Below are positions 24,469 to 33,409 of a stretch of 64,000 nucleotides of DNA, one piece after another. The position numbers were made by a program, and so were the translations under genes. Location of the stretch: assembly GCA_963814875.1 (NCBI GenBank), contig CAWFFJ010000015.1:372001-436000 (forward strand), given 5' to 3'. This stretch comes from CAVSIS01 sp963814875. GTDB taxonomy: Bacteria > Acidobacteriota > Thermoanaerobaculia > Thermoanaerobaculales > Sulfomarinibacteraceae. The notes under the pieces were generated by a model, which saw only the letters and a program-made list of their open reading frames with translations, had not been told where the DNA came from and made no database searches. Within the stretch, counting starts at the first letter, position 1. Each line of letters begins with the position of its first letter.

Positions 24469-27321
24469 ATGCGAATGAGCAACCGTGTGTCGGGTTGGCT
24501 GACCCTGACCCTCGCGCTGTGCCTGGTGCCCACCCTGGCGTGGGCCGACGGAACGGTGACGGGCGTTGTGGTCGACGGGCTCACCGGTCAGCCGGTGAGC
24601 GGCGCCCTACTGATCCTTGACGGAACCGCGATCACGACCCAGACCGATGCCGCCGGGGCGTTTCACGTCGCCGCCCCAGCGGGAACCTACACCGTGACCG
24701 TCACCAAGGTCGGCTTCGATGCGCAGCAGGAGGCGAACGTCGTCGTCACCGACCGCGGCGTGGCCGACATCGCCCTGGTCCTGCTGCCCACCGAGGGCGC
24801 CGCCGGCGTCGCGCCGCCGCCCGCTGCGGAGGGCGGCACGACCCCCGCAACCGGAGCCCAGGGAACGAGTGGCCAGGGCAACGCGGCCTTCACGGGCGAG
24901 GTCACCGTCAGCTCCGAGACCGAGAAGACGAGCGAGGAGTCCCTCCTCGCCTCGCGCAAGGGTGCCGCGGACATCATCGACCTCATCGGCTCCGAGGAGA
25001 TGGGCAAGTCGATCGGCTCCGACGCCGCCGCCGTGCTCCAGAAGGTGACCGGGATCTCGGTCCAGGACGGCAAGTACGTCTTCGTGCGCGGCCTCGGCGA
25101 ACGCTACAGCAGCACGACCCTGAACGGCGCTCGCATTCCGACCACCGAGGCCGACCGGCGCGTGGTGCCGCTCGATCTCTTCCCCGCCAAGCTGCTCCAG
25201 AACATCAACGTCGCCAAGTCCTACACCCCCGACAAGCCGGGCGAGTTCGGAGGCGGCCAGGTCGACCTCTCGACCCTCGACTTCCCGGGCCGGCAGACCC
25301 TCGACCTGTCGATGGGTGCGAGCTCCCGCAGCGGCACCAGCGGTGACAGCTTCGGGCGTTACGTTGGCGGACTGGGCTGGAACGGGACCGGCGGCCAGGC
25401 GGCTCCCAGCATCCTGCCAGCTGAGCGGCTGGTGCCGAAGAGCTTCGTCAACCCGAGCGGCTTCTCATCGGACGAGCTGGCGACGTTCGGCCGCGCCTTC
25501 GTCGGGCGCTGGTCACCGGACGTCAGCTCGGCTCCGGCCAACCAGAACTACTCGGTCTCCTACGGTAGCACCCTCGGGCCCATCGGCCTGATGCTCGCCG
25601 GGGTGACCGCGCACGATGACCAGGCGGTCGGCGGCGAGATCCAGCGCTTCTTCGCGATCGACACCGGCGGCCGGCTGGTGCCGAAGAACGACTACGTCAT
25701 GAACACGGACAGCGAGACCGTGCGCAACGGCCTCGTCGCTAACCTCTCGCTCAAGCTGCGCGACACCGACAAGGTTTACCTCCACTCGATGTTCACCCGC
25801 CACGCGACCTCGGTGAGCCGCGACTACACCGGCGCCAACGGCGCCGCGGGTCAGGACATCGAGGACACCCGCGAGACTTACCGCCGGGAGGACATCGCCT
25901 CGGTGCGGCTCGGCGGCGAGCACAACCTGGGCGGACCCTGGCTCGGCAGCCTGATCGACTGGAGCGTGACCGGCTCGCGCGCGACCTCTGACGTCAACTA
26001 CCGGGAGAACATCTTCGGCTTCCAGGAGGACGGGACCCGCTACCTCCTGGTCGGCCAGCCCGAGGCCGGCAAGATGGAGTTCCACACCCTCGACGAGAAC
26101 CTGGTCGACGGCGCCGCGGCCTGGACCGGCTTCTTCACCTTCGGCGACAGCAGCTACGGGCTCGTCAAGGGCGGCCTCGCCACCACCAACCGCGACCGCA
26201 CCTTCGCGGCGCGCCGCTTCCGCTTCGTGACCCGCGACTCGACCCAGTTCGACCTTTCGCTGTCGCCGGAGCTGCTCTTCTCCGAGGCGAACATCCACCC
26301 CGGCGGATGGGAGATCCGCGAGCAGACCGGGATCAACGACGCCTACGACGGCAGCCACCGGATCCACGCCGCCTACGCCATGACCGACCTCAACTTCGGC
26401 GTGTGGCGGGTGATCGGAGGCCTGCGGGTCGAGAGCTCGCGCCAGGAGGTGACCACATTCAACCCCTTCGACACCTCTAACCCGGTGGTCTCTGTGCTCG
26501 ACACCACTGACCTCCTGCCGGCCGTGAACGCGGTACGGCGGCTCGGCCCGAGCACCAACATGCGCCTCGCCTACAGCCGCACCCTCAACCGACCCGACTT
26601 CCGCGAGCTGTCGCCGTTCACCTTCGTCGAGGTCACCGGCGGGCGCTCGATCTCGGGCAACCCGGACCTCAAGCGGGCGGTCTTGGACAGCTTCGACGTC
26701 CGCCTCGAGACCTTCCCGCGCTCCGGCGAGGTGCTCGCGGCGAGCGTGTTCTACAAGCGTATCGACCAGCCGATCGAGCGCTTCATCCAGCCGACCAGCG
26801 AGCTCCGCACCTCGTTCACCAACGCCGACCAGGCGACCCTGTGGGGCGGCGAGCTCGAGGTGCGGCGCTCGCTCGACTCCCTGTGGAGCACGCTGCACTA
26901 CTTCTCGATCAACCTGAACTACACCTACACCCACTCCGAGGTCACGATCCCCGACCTCGCCCTGTCCGTGATCACCAACACCAACCGTCCCCTTGAGGGC
27001 CAGTCGGACCACCTCGCCAACATCGCGCTCCAGTTCGAGCAGCCCGAGTGGGGGACGCTTGCCCGGGTCGGCTACAACTACACCGGCCGCCACATCACCG
27101 ACGTCGGCGCCTACGGGCTGCCCGACATCTACGCGATCTCGCGCCCCGACCTCGAGGTCGTGGTGTCGCAGGACCTGCGATTCGCCCCGGGCCTCAGCCT
27201 CAAGCTCTCCGGCGCCAACCTGCTCGACAAGGGCTACGAGTACCGCCAGGGCGAGACGCTGCAGCAGTACTACCAGACCGGCCGCTCCTACGGCCTCAGC
27301 CTGTCCTACAGCTTCTTTTAG
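24469..27321 (+). CDS. TonB-dependent outer-membrane receptor with carboxypeptidase-regulatory-like domain
   Basis: Receptor of 950 residues. After the signal peptide (ends ...LAWAD) comes a CarboxypepD_reg-like beta domain (about 27-105: GTVTGVVVDGLTGQPVSGALLILDG), a Pro/Ala linker, then the plug (QKVTGISVQDGKYVFVRGLG, STTLNGARIPTTEADRR, KPGEFGGGQVDL) and a long beta-barrel ending in aromatic YSFF. The FVRGLGERYSSTTLNG signature belongs to a subfamily whose ligands are mostly unknown. ATG 24469 or 24475. The leader carries a putative Pho box and the gene leads a three-gene group with the beta-helix and CHRD proteins, so a phosphorus compound is a candidate ligand (inference). Confidence 0.92.
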   Translation: MRMSNRVSGWLTLTLALCLVPTLAWADGTVTGVVVDGLTGQPVSGALLILDGTAITTQTDAAGAFHVAAPAGTYTVTVTKVGFDAQQEANVVVTDRGVADIALVLLPTEGAAGVAPPPAAEGGTTPATGAQGTSGQGNAAFTGEVTVSSETEKTSEESLLASRKGAADIIDLIGSEEMGKSIGSDAAAVLQKVTGISVQDGKYVFVRGLGERYSSTTLNGARIPTTEADRRVVPLDLFPAKLLQNINVAKSYTPDKPGEFGGGQVDLSTLDFPGRQTLDLSMGASSRSGTSGDSFGRYVGGLGWNGTGGQAAPSILPAERLVPKSFVNPSGFSSDELATFGRAFVGRWSPDVSSAPANQNYSVSYGSTLGPIGLMLAGVTAHDDQAVGGEIQRFFAIDTGGRLVPKNDYVMNTDSETVRNGLVANLSLKLRDTDKVYLHSMFTRHATSVSRDYTGANGAAGQDIEDTRETYRREDIASVRLGGEHNLGGPWLGSLIDWSVTGSRATSDVNYRENIFGFQEDGTRYLLVGQPEAGKMEFHTLDENLVDGAAAWTGFFTFGDSSYGLVKGGLATTNRDRTFAARRFRFVTRDSTQFDLSLSPELLFSEANIHPGGWEIREQTGINDAYDGSHRIHAAYAMTDLNFGVWRVIGGLRVESSRQEVTTFNPFDTSNPVVSVLDTTDLLPAVNAVRRLGPSTNMRLAYSRTLNRPDFRELSPFTFVEVTGGRSISGNPDLKRAVLDSFDVRLETFPRSGEVLAASVFYKRIDQPIERFIQPTSELRTSFTNADQATLWGGELEVRRSLDSLWSTLHYFSINLNYTYTHSEVTIPDLALSVITNTNRPLEGQSDHLANIALQFEQPEWGTLARVGYNYTGRHITDVGAYGLPDIYAISRPDLEVVVSQDLRFAPGLSLKLSGANLLDKGYEYRQGETLQQYYQTGRSYGLSLSYSFF

Positions 27322-27393
27322 GTGGTCGGACGTGCACGCCGCGCCTGCCCACAGGAACGTGAACCCCGAAACCGATCTCAACAGGAGGTGCCC

Positions 27394-29271
27394 ATGATGA
27401 AGCGTGTCCTTGCGATGTGCGCGGCCGTGCTGACCGCAGCTCCCCTGCTGGCGGCCCGGCCCATGAACGACGCCGCGCCGGTCCGCAACCCCGCGGGGCG
27501 GACCTGGACCAAGCCGGCCAACCTCACCCCCGAGGCGGCCGCCGCCTCGGCCGCCCGCGCTGCCGAGGCGATGACGTCCCAGGGCGTGCGCCCGGCCGTG
27601 CTGCTCGAGACCAACACCTACACCTTCGCCCCCGGCGAGAAGATGCAGCTGCGGGTCAGCCTCAACCCGAACGGTTCCGCGGAGCCCGTCACCCTCTTCA
27701 TGTACTGGCAGAACCGGATGACCGGCGCCAAGACCTACTACAGCATTCCGGCCGGCGGACTGATGACCGGCGGGGAGATCGCCGACCTGCTCGGCGCCCC
27801 GGGCGCGCCGGTGGCGATCAACGTCCCCACCTGGGACGACTTCGTGCTGCTCGGCTCGGCGGCCGACCCGGCCGAGGTGGGCTGGGGCGTCAACGGCGCC
27901 CTCGGCGGCTCGTGGACGGTCCCGAGCGGCCAGACCGGCCTCTACCAGTGGGTGATCGAGGTCCGTGACGCCATGGGCCGCCAGGTGATCTCGCGTTCCA
28001 ACGCGATGTTCTCCTACATCGAGAACACCATCACCCTGTCCGGCGACATCACCTCCAACACCACCCTGAACGCCACCAACCGCTACGTGCTGTCCGACTT
28101 CGTCGAGGTGACCGAGCCCAACGTGATCACGATCGAGCCTGGCACCGTGATCTACGGCGGCGACCCTCGCGCCAGCCTGTTCATCGCCAAGGGCGCGAAG
28201 ATCATGGCCGACGGCACCAACATGCGCCCGATCGTGTTCACCTCGGCGCAGAAGGTCGGCGACCGCGCCCAGCGCGACTGGGGCGGCCTGGTCCTGTTCG
28301 GCCGCGCACCGATCAACGAGCCCGGCGGCCAGGCCTACCTCGAGGGGCTGCCGTCCGAGGACCGCTACTCCTTCGGCGGCACCGATCCCCACGACAACTC
28401 GGGCGTGGTCCGTTACGTCCGGATCGAGTTCGGCGGCTACGAGATCGAGGCCAACCAGGAGATCAACGGCTTCACCCCGTGCGGCGTCGGCGACGCCACT
28501 GTGGTCGACTACCTCCAGGTCTCGTTCGACAAGGACGACTCGGTCGAGCCCTTCGGCGGCACCATTAACATGAAGCACCTGCTCTTCCTGAGCAACGCCG
28601 ACGACGGCATGGACGGCGACCTCGGCTGGCAGGGCAAGTTCCAGTTCATGGTCTCCATCAAGACCCCGGTCAACGACGAGAACGACAGCAACTTCGGGAT
28701 GGAGTGGGACAACCACCCGCAGGACTACACGCTCTCCCCGCGGACCTACCCGCAGGCCTACAACATCACCGCGATCGGCACCGGCGGCCTCAACGGCATC
28801 GGCGCCTACGGCGGCGTGATCCGCCGCGGCGCGTCCTGCAACCTCCACAACGTGATCATCATGGGCTCGAAGAACGCGCCCCTGACCTTCCGCAACGACG
28901 AGACCTTCAACCAGATCGACGCTCCGGAGAACCCGCTCATCTTCGACAACAGCATCCTCTACGGCGACTTCTCCGACGCCAAGTTCCCGAACTCCAGCGA
29001 CAACGCCGCCGCGACCCGGGAGTTCCTCTTCACCACCATGACGTCGAACCGCAACGTCGACCCCAAGCTCACCTTCGGTTGGCCGTGGTCGGCGGTCTCG
29101 TTCATGATGTCCGACGTCTCCCCGCTGCCGGGCTCGCCCGCGCTCGACGCGAACTACGCGGCCACCCCGCCGGATGACGGCTTCTTCGACACCACCGCGA
29201 CCTACATCGGTGCCATCGGACCCGGCGACAACTGGGTCCTGAGCGGCTGGGCGATGTTCTCGGACAACTGA
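27394..29271 (+). CDS. secreted right-handed beta-helix-like protein
   Basis: Secreted protein of 625 residues with signal MMKRVLAMCAAVLTAAPLLAA. The first 220 residues look like a beta-sandwich (LLETNTYTFAPGEKMQLRVS...). From about residue 225 the sequence has the beta-helix style of extracellular cell-surface proteins: SNTTLNATNRYVLSDFVEV, then ITIEPGTVIYGG and repeated ...VIIMG... turns, with many Asn, Asp and Gly. Similar proteins follow TonB receptors of this type in other phyla, probably as surface partner or substrate binder; no enzyme motif is visible. AGGAGGT lies before ATG 27394. It follows the receptor by 72 bases. Confidence 0.75.
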   Translation: MMKRVLAMCAAVLTAAPLLAARPMNDAAPVRNPAGRTWTKPANLTPEAAAASAARAAEAMTSQGVRPAVLLETNTYTFAPGEKMQLRVSLNPNGSAEPVTLFMYWQNRMTGAKTYYSIPAGGLMTGGEIADLLGAPGAPVAINVPTWDDFVLLGSAADPAEVGWGVNGALGGSWTVPSGQTGLYQWVIEVRDAMGRQVISRSNAMFSYIENTITLSGDITSNTTLNATNRYVLSDFVEVTEPNVITIEPGTVIYGGDPRASLFIAKGAKIMADGTNMRPIVFTSAQKVGDRAQRDWGGLVLFGRAPINEPGGQAYLEGLPSEDRYSFGGTDPHDNSGVVRYVRIEFGGYEIEANQEINGFTPCGVGDATVVDYLQVSFDKDDSVEPFGGTINMKHLLFLSNADDGMDGDLGWQGKFQFMVSIKTPVNDENDSNFGMEWDNHPQDYTLSPRTYPQAYNITAIGTGGLNGIGAYGGVIRRGASCNLHNVIIMGSKNAPLTFRNDETFNQIDAPENPLIFDNSILYGDFSDAKFPNSSDNAAATREFLFTTMTSNRNVDPKLTFGWPWSAVSFMMSDVSPLPGSPALDANYAATPPDDGFFDTTATYIGAIGPGDNWVLSGWAMFSDN

Positions 29272-29303
29272 GCCTCGGCACGAGCGGAAGGAGAATGGAC
29301 ACC

Positions 29304-30419
29304 ATGAAGCGACTGATCATGACCCTCTTGGCCCTCGCCCTCGCCGCGCTGCTGCCGGCCGCGGCGTCGGCGCAGAACCTCACCGCCAATCTCGCCGGCT
29401 TCTCCGGCGGCGCCGAAGGCGGCTCCGGCTATGCGGTGCTCGCGATCGGCGGCACCGACATCACCTCGACCATCCTCACCCAGGCGGTCGACAACCCGAC
29501 CGTGGCGCACATCCACCGCGCCTCGGACGACAGCATGCTGATCGATCTGGGCGTCACCTTCACCGGCGCGCTCGGCACCGGCACCGTGTCCGCCGACGCC
29601 TCGGCCCTCGCCGAGGTGATGGCCAACCCGGCCGGCTTCTACGTCCAGGTCCACTCGCAGGCGTTCCCATCCGGAGCCATCCGCGGCGCCCTGCAGGCGG
29701 TGACCTCCGGCGGCGGCGCCGTCACCCTCTACTTCCCGGTTGCGGCCAGCATCCAGGGCCAGGCCGGCACCTTCTTCAAGACCGACGGCCGGTTCGTGAA
29801 CCGCTCCGGGCAGACCGCGACCCTGACCGTCGACTACTACGCCGAGGGTGCGGCCGGCAACGCCGCGCCGACCGCGACCACCAGCGCCACCATCGCCGCC
29901 AACCAGGAGCTGGCGGTGGACGACGCCGTCAACACCCTGTTCGGGGTCAGTAACGGCAAGGGCGCGATCGTGATCACCAGTGACGCCGGCATCAGCGGCG
30001 ACATGCGCATCTACAACGACCAGACCGACGCCGGGCTGGGCACCTTCGGCCAGTTCGTGCGCGGCCTCCCGATGAGCGCGGCGAGCGCCTCCGGGGTGCT
30101 GCCCTTCCTGTCCAACGAGCAGGCGGGCTCGGGCACCGGCTTCCGCTCCAACATCGGCTGGTTCAACCCCTCGTCGACCGCCCAGACCGTGACCCTGCGC
30201 GGCTGGGACGCCGACGGCACCCTGCTCGGCGAGGTGACCCGTACGGTCAACGGCTTCGCCCAGGAGCAGTACAACGTCTCCGCCCTGTGGTCGGCCCTGG
30301 CCACCTACGGCAACTTCTACGTGACCTACGAGTCGACCGGCGCGGTCTTCATGTACGCCTCGGTGGTCGACAACGTCAACGGTGATGCCATCTACGTTCC
30401 GGCCAGCCCGCTCGGCTGA
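29304..30419 (+). CDS. secreted CHRD-domain protein
   Basis: Secreted protein of 371 residues with signal peptide ending ...AAASAQ. Residues about 22-130 form a CHRD domain (named after chordin): VAHIHRASDDSMLIDLG and FYVQVHSQAFPSGAIRGAL are its hallmark. The C-terminal 230 residues form a beta-rich domain frequent in acidobacterial surface proteins (IGWFNPSSTAQTVTLRGWDADG ... MYASVVDNVNGDAIYV). Function unknown. ATG 29304 gives better spacing from AGGAG than ATG 29295. It closes the receptor/beta-helix group; a strong terminator follows. Confidence 0.85.
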   Translation: MKRLIMTLLALALAALLPAAASAQNLTANLAGFSGGAEGGSGYAVLAIGGTDITSTILTQAVDNPTVAHIHRASDDSMLIDLGVTFTGALGTGTVSADASALAEVMANPAGFYVQVHSQAFPSGAIRGALQAVTSGGGAVTLYFPVAASIQGQAGTFFKTDGRFVNRSGQTATLTVDYYAEGAAGNAAPTATTSATIAANQELAVDDAVNTLFGVSNGKGAIVITSDAGISGDMRIYNDQTDAGLGTFGQFVRGLPMSAASASGVLPFLSNEQAGSGTGFRSNIGWFNPSSTAQTVTLRGWDADGTLLGEVTRTVNGFAQEQYNVSALWSALATYGNFYVTYESTGAVFMYASVVDNVNGDAIYVPASPLG

Positions 30420-30463
30420 CCACTGCGACGAGCCTTCCCAGAGCGTTCGTCCGTTTCGCGATC

Positions 30464-30493
30464 GGCCCCGGTGGCGACACCGGGGCCCTTTTT
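30464..30493 (+). terminator. rho-independent terminator after CHRD gene
   Basis: A perfect 10-bp G+C stem (30464-30473 with 30478-30487), a GCGA loop and the tail CTTTTT. It ends the TonB receptor group. Confidence 0.92.
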
Positions 30494-30548
30494 CGTGGTC
30501 CCGCGGGTCGAGGCCGCCCATTCCGCTCGCTGCGAGAGCCGGAAGTTG

Positions 30549-30585
30549 AAACGCCAAGACGCCAAGACGCCAAGATGCGAAGACA
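30549..30585 (+). repeat. short tandem repeat (GCCAAGAC)
   Basis: Three to four copies of an 8-base unit GCCAAGAC followed by decaying variants up to about 30600. Intergenic. Confidence 0.6.
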
Positions 30586-30646
30586 CAGAGACATCGCACA
30601 GACAGAGCAGTGGCTCCGCACGCCCTGGGAATGCCCGCGCTCGCGG

Positions 30647-30652
30647 TAGGAT
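30647..30652 (+). promoter_or_regulatory. TAGGAT -10 box, leaderless start
   Basis: TAGGAT ends seven bases before the ATG at 30660. Confidence 0.4.
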
Positions 30653-30659
30653 GGAGGCG

Positions 30660-32339
30660 ATGGGAAGTGGCGGTCGGCGATGGCGGCCCTGGCTGGCGGC
30701 GGCGGCCGCCGCGCTCTCGGTCCTGCCGGCCGCGGCCGGCGAGCGGACGGACGAGATCGCGGCGCTCGCCGGACGGATCTCCGCCGGCGCGCTCGAACGG
30801 CACGTCGAGGTCCTCGCCAGCGACGCCTGCGAGGGCCGCGGGCCCGGCTCGGCGGGCTCAGCCCGGGCGGTGCGCTATCTCGAGGCGCAGCTCGCAGCCA
30901 TCGGTCTCGAGCCGCTCGGCGAGGGCGGCGGCTGGCGGCAGCCGGTACCGCTCGTGATCTCGACGCCGCAGCCCGGGACGACCCTCGAGCTGTCGAGCCT
31001 CGGTGCCACCCGGGCGCTCCGGCTCGGCCGCGACTACCTGCTGCTCACCTCCGGCGACCAGACCATCGTCCCGCGGCCGGTCCCGGTCGTGTTCGTGGGC
31101 TGGGGGATCGTGGCGCCGGAGTTCGACCACGACGACTATGCCGGCCTCGACGTCCGCGGCAGGGTGGTGGCCTTCCTCGACGGCGAGCCGCCCTCGAGCG
31201 ACCCGGCCTGGTTCGGCGGCGACCAACCGACCTTGTACGCGTCGCCCGAGACCAAGCAGCGTATCGCCCTCTCCCGCGGAGCGGTCGCCACGATCTTGCT
31301 GCCGGTCGGCCAGCAGGCAGTGGCGTCGTGGTCGCGGCGGGTCCGGGCGTACGGCTTCCCGGCGGTGCTGCCCGCCGCCGACCTGCCGCGTACGCTCTCG
31401 ATCGAGCTCGCGCCGGATCAGGTGCCGGCGCTGTTCGCGGACGGCCTCTACTCCTTCGACCGGATCCTGGCCATGCGCGCGGCTGGGACGGCGCCGGCCT
31501 TCCACCTCCCGGTGTCGTTGCGCTTCGTCGGCGAGTTCGCCGTCACCACGGTGCTCGAGCCCAACTTGATCGCGCGCCTGCCGGGCTCGGACCGGGGCCT
31601 GGCCGGCACCGCGGTCGTGCTCTCGGCCCACTGGGATCATCTCGGCCGCGGTCCCGCGGTCGCCGGGGACGCGATCTACAACGGTGCGGTCGACAACGCC
31701 CTCGGGGTCGCCGGCGTGCTCGAGATCGCGCGGGTGCTGGCCGCTCAACCGACGCGGCCGCGGCGTTCGATCGTGGTCCTGCTCACCACCGCCGAGGAGG
31801 CGGGCCTGCTCGGCGCACGCACCTTCCTCGCGCACCCTCCGATCCCGCTCTCACGGATGGTGGCGGACGTCAACGTGGACGGGCTCGCCTTCATGTCCGA
31901 CTTCCGCGACCTCATCGCCGTGGGAGGAGACCTCTCGGATCTCGGCGACCGCCTCCGAAGGACGGTGGCCCCACTCGGGCTCGAGGTCCACCAGCCGCCA
32001 CAGGAGGTCTGGAGCGCGGAGTCCTTCGCCTACTCCGATCAGCTCGCCTTCGCCGAGAAGGGGGTGCCGTCGATCATGGTCAACGAGGGCTTCGACTGGC
32101 CGGGGATCGCCCCTCAGGTCGCCCTGCGCCGCGAGCTTGCGTGGATGCTCGAGGTCTACCACTCGCCCCAGGACGAGTCCACGCAGGCCATCGACTGGGC
32201 GGCGGCCCGCCGCCACGCCGAGGCGGTGCTGGCACTGGTCGCGAGCCTCGCCGACGATCGCCAGGCGCCCACCTGGCGCCCCGGCGTGCCCTACCTCTAC
32301 CAGCGGCTGCTCAGCCTCGCCGAGGAGCACGGCCGGTGA
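30660..32339 (+). CDS. M28-family zinc aminopeptidase, secreted
   Basis: Exported metallopeptidase of about 559 residues (signal WLAAAAAALSVLPAAAGE). A PA-type domain insert lies around 130-290. The M28 zinc ligands are in order: SAHWDHLG (His), YNGAVDNALGVAG (Asp), TTAEEAGLLG (catalytic Glu and ligand Glu), VADVNVDGLAF (Asp) and EVYHSPQDE (His). Activity is removal of N-terminal residues from peptides. ATG 30660 is chosen for its position after the -10 box; ATG 30651 is in frame. Its stop overlaps the start of the PstS-like gene by four bases (GTGA). Confidence 0.9.
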   Translation: MGSGGRRWRPWLAAAAAALSVLPAAAGERTDEIAALAGRISAGALERHVEVLASDACEGRGPGSAGSARAVRYLEAQLAAIGLEPLGEGGGWRQPVPLVISTPQPGTTLELSSLGATRALRLGRDYLLLTSGDQTIVPRPVPVVFVGWGIVAPEFDHDDYAGLDVRGRVVAFLDGEPPSSDPAWFGGDQPTLYASPETKQRIALSRGAVATILLPVGQQAVASWSRRVRAYGFPAVLPAADLPRTLSIELAPDQVPALFADGLYSFDRILAMRAAGTAPAFHLPVSLRFVGEFAVTTVLEPNLIARLPGSDRGLAGTAVVLSAHWDHLGRGPAVAGDAIYNGAVDNALGVAGVLEIARVLAAQPTRPRRSIVVLLTTAEEAGLLGARTFLAHPPIPLSRMVADVNVDGLAFMSDFRDLIAVGGDLSDLGDRLRRTVAPLGLEVHQPPQEVWSAESFAYSDQLAFAEKGVPSIMVNEGFDWPGIAPQVALRRELAWMLEVYHSPQDESTQAIDWAAARRHAEAVLALVASLADDRQAPTWRPGVPYLYQRLLSLAEEHGR

Positions 32340-33193
32340 GGTGCGCGGTAGCGGTTGCGGCGATGCTCGCCGCCGGCTGCGGGTCGACGGCCGGCCCGGT
32401 GTCGGTTCCCGGGTCCTCCCCGGTGCCGGTGGTGCGGATCGCGGGGTCGGACACCATGCTCCTGCTTGACCGCCGCTTCGCGGAGGCTTTCATGCGCGCC
32501 CACCCCGGTGTCGCCGTCCGGGTCGAGGGCGGAGGCTCCGGGACCGGGATCGCGGCCCTGATCGCGGGTGAGGTCGAGATCGCCGCCGCCTCGCGTCCGC
32601 TCGCGGCGGACGAGATCGAGGCCCTCTATGAGCGTCATCGGACCCTCGGCGTGACCTTCCTCGTCGCCCGGGACGCGCTCAGCGTCTACCTCAACCCCGC
32701 CAACCCGGTCCACGATCTCACCGTGGCCCAGCTTGCCGGTATCTTCTCGGGATCCATCTCGAGCTGGGCGGAGGTCGGGGGCGTCGACCGCCCAATCCAC
32801 GTCCTGATCCGGCCACCGAGCTCCGGGACCCACCGCTTCTTCCGCGACCACGTGCTCGGCGGCGCACCCTACCGAAAGGACGCCACGGCGCTCGCGCGCA
32901 CCAACGACATCGTCGCCACGGTCACGGCCGATCCCGATGCGATCGGCTACGGTGGAGTCGCCTACGGGTCCGACGTGGTCCACTGCGCGGTCGACGGCGT
33001 CAGCCCCCCGACGCCCCAGGCGCCTGGCGCAGACGACTACCCGCTGTCGCGGCTGCTGACGCTCGTTACCGCGGCGCCGCCCGAGGGATGGACTGGTCGC
33101 TTTATCGACTGGGCGCAGGGGCCCGAAGGTCAGGGGGTGGTGCGCGAGGTCGGCTACCTTCCCCTCTGGGAGCGCCCGCAGCCTGCATTCTGA
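32336..33193 (+). CDS. PstS-like phosphate-binding lipoprotein
   Basis: Periplasmic substrate-binding lipoprotein of 285 residues (lipobox AAGC near residue 14). Motifs of the PstS family: VRIAGSDTMLLLDRRFAEAF with the phosphate-loop Ser/Asp, GGGSGTGIAALIAGEVEIAAASRPL, and RPPSSGTHRFFRDHVL, then GYGGVAYG. It is shorter than PstS of the pst operon downstream and has its own lineage, so it may be a second, high-affinity or signalling binding protein. The GTG start overlaps the M28 stop (GTGA), which couples an otherwise unrelated peptidase to phosphate uptake. Confidence 0.88.
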   Translation: MRCAVAVAAMLAAGCGSTAGPVSVPGSSPVPVVRIAGSDTMLLLDRRFAEAFMRAHPGVAVRVEGGGSGTGIAALIAGEVEIAAASRPLAADEIEALYERHRTLGVTFLVARDALSVYLNPANPVHDLTVAQLAGIFSGSISSWAEVGGVDRPIHVLIRPPSSGTHRFFRDHVLGGAPYRKDATALARTNDIVATVTADPDAIGYGGVAYGSDVVHCAVDGVSPPTPQAPGADDYPLSRLLTLVTAAPPEGWTGRFIDWAQGPEGQGVVREVGYLPLWERPQPAF

Positions 33194-33300
33194 GGCTCGA
33201 GCCCGCATTTCTCCGCGTCAGATCCACTCGATCAGCATTTCGACGGGTGCGTCCTGATGCACGCTGGGGAGCTGGCTCTACCTGATCCTCGTAAGACGAT

Positions 33301-33318
33301 CGTGAACCGAACGTAAGA
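33301..33318 (-). promoter_or_regulatory. reverse-oriented Pho-box-like repeat
   Basis: On the minus strand TCTTACG-TTCG-GTTCACG, two heptamers 11 bases apart, immediately upstream of the forward box. Together they could seat two PhoB dimers. Confidence 0.4.
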
Positions 33319-33328
33319 ATCCAGCAAA

Positions 33329-33346
33329 CTTCACAAGGTCTTCACA
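33329..33346 (+). promoter_or_regulatory. Pho box of porin gene
   Basis: CTTCACA-AGGT-CTTCACA, an exact direct repeat of seven bases with 11-base period. A CAGCCT -10-like box follows after nine bases (33356-33361), the same spacing as before pstS. Confidence 0.7.
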
Positions 33347-33409
33347 TCCCTGCTCCAGCCTCCACGCGACCGATCGCGGCGGCAGGGCCGCCGACCGGAG
33401 GGAGTGCAC

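Noticed and set aside
25513..28848. 1111-codon minus-strand open frame across the TonB receptor and beta-helix genes
   Set aside because: It runs exactly opposite two genes with clear domains and signals; its translation is low-complexity Val/Gly/Glu/Arg. G+C-rich codon bias keeps antisense frames open.
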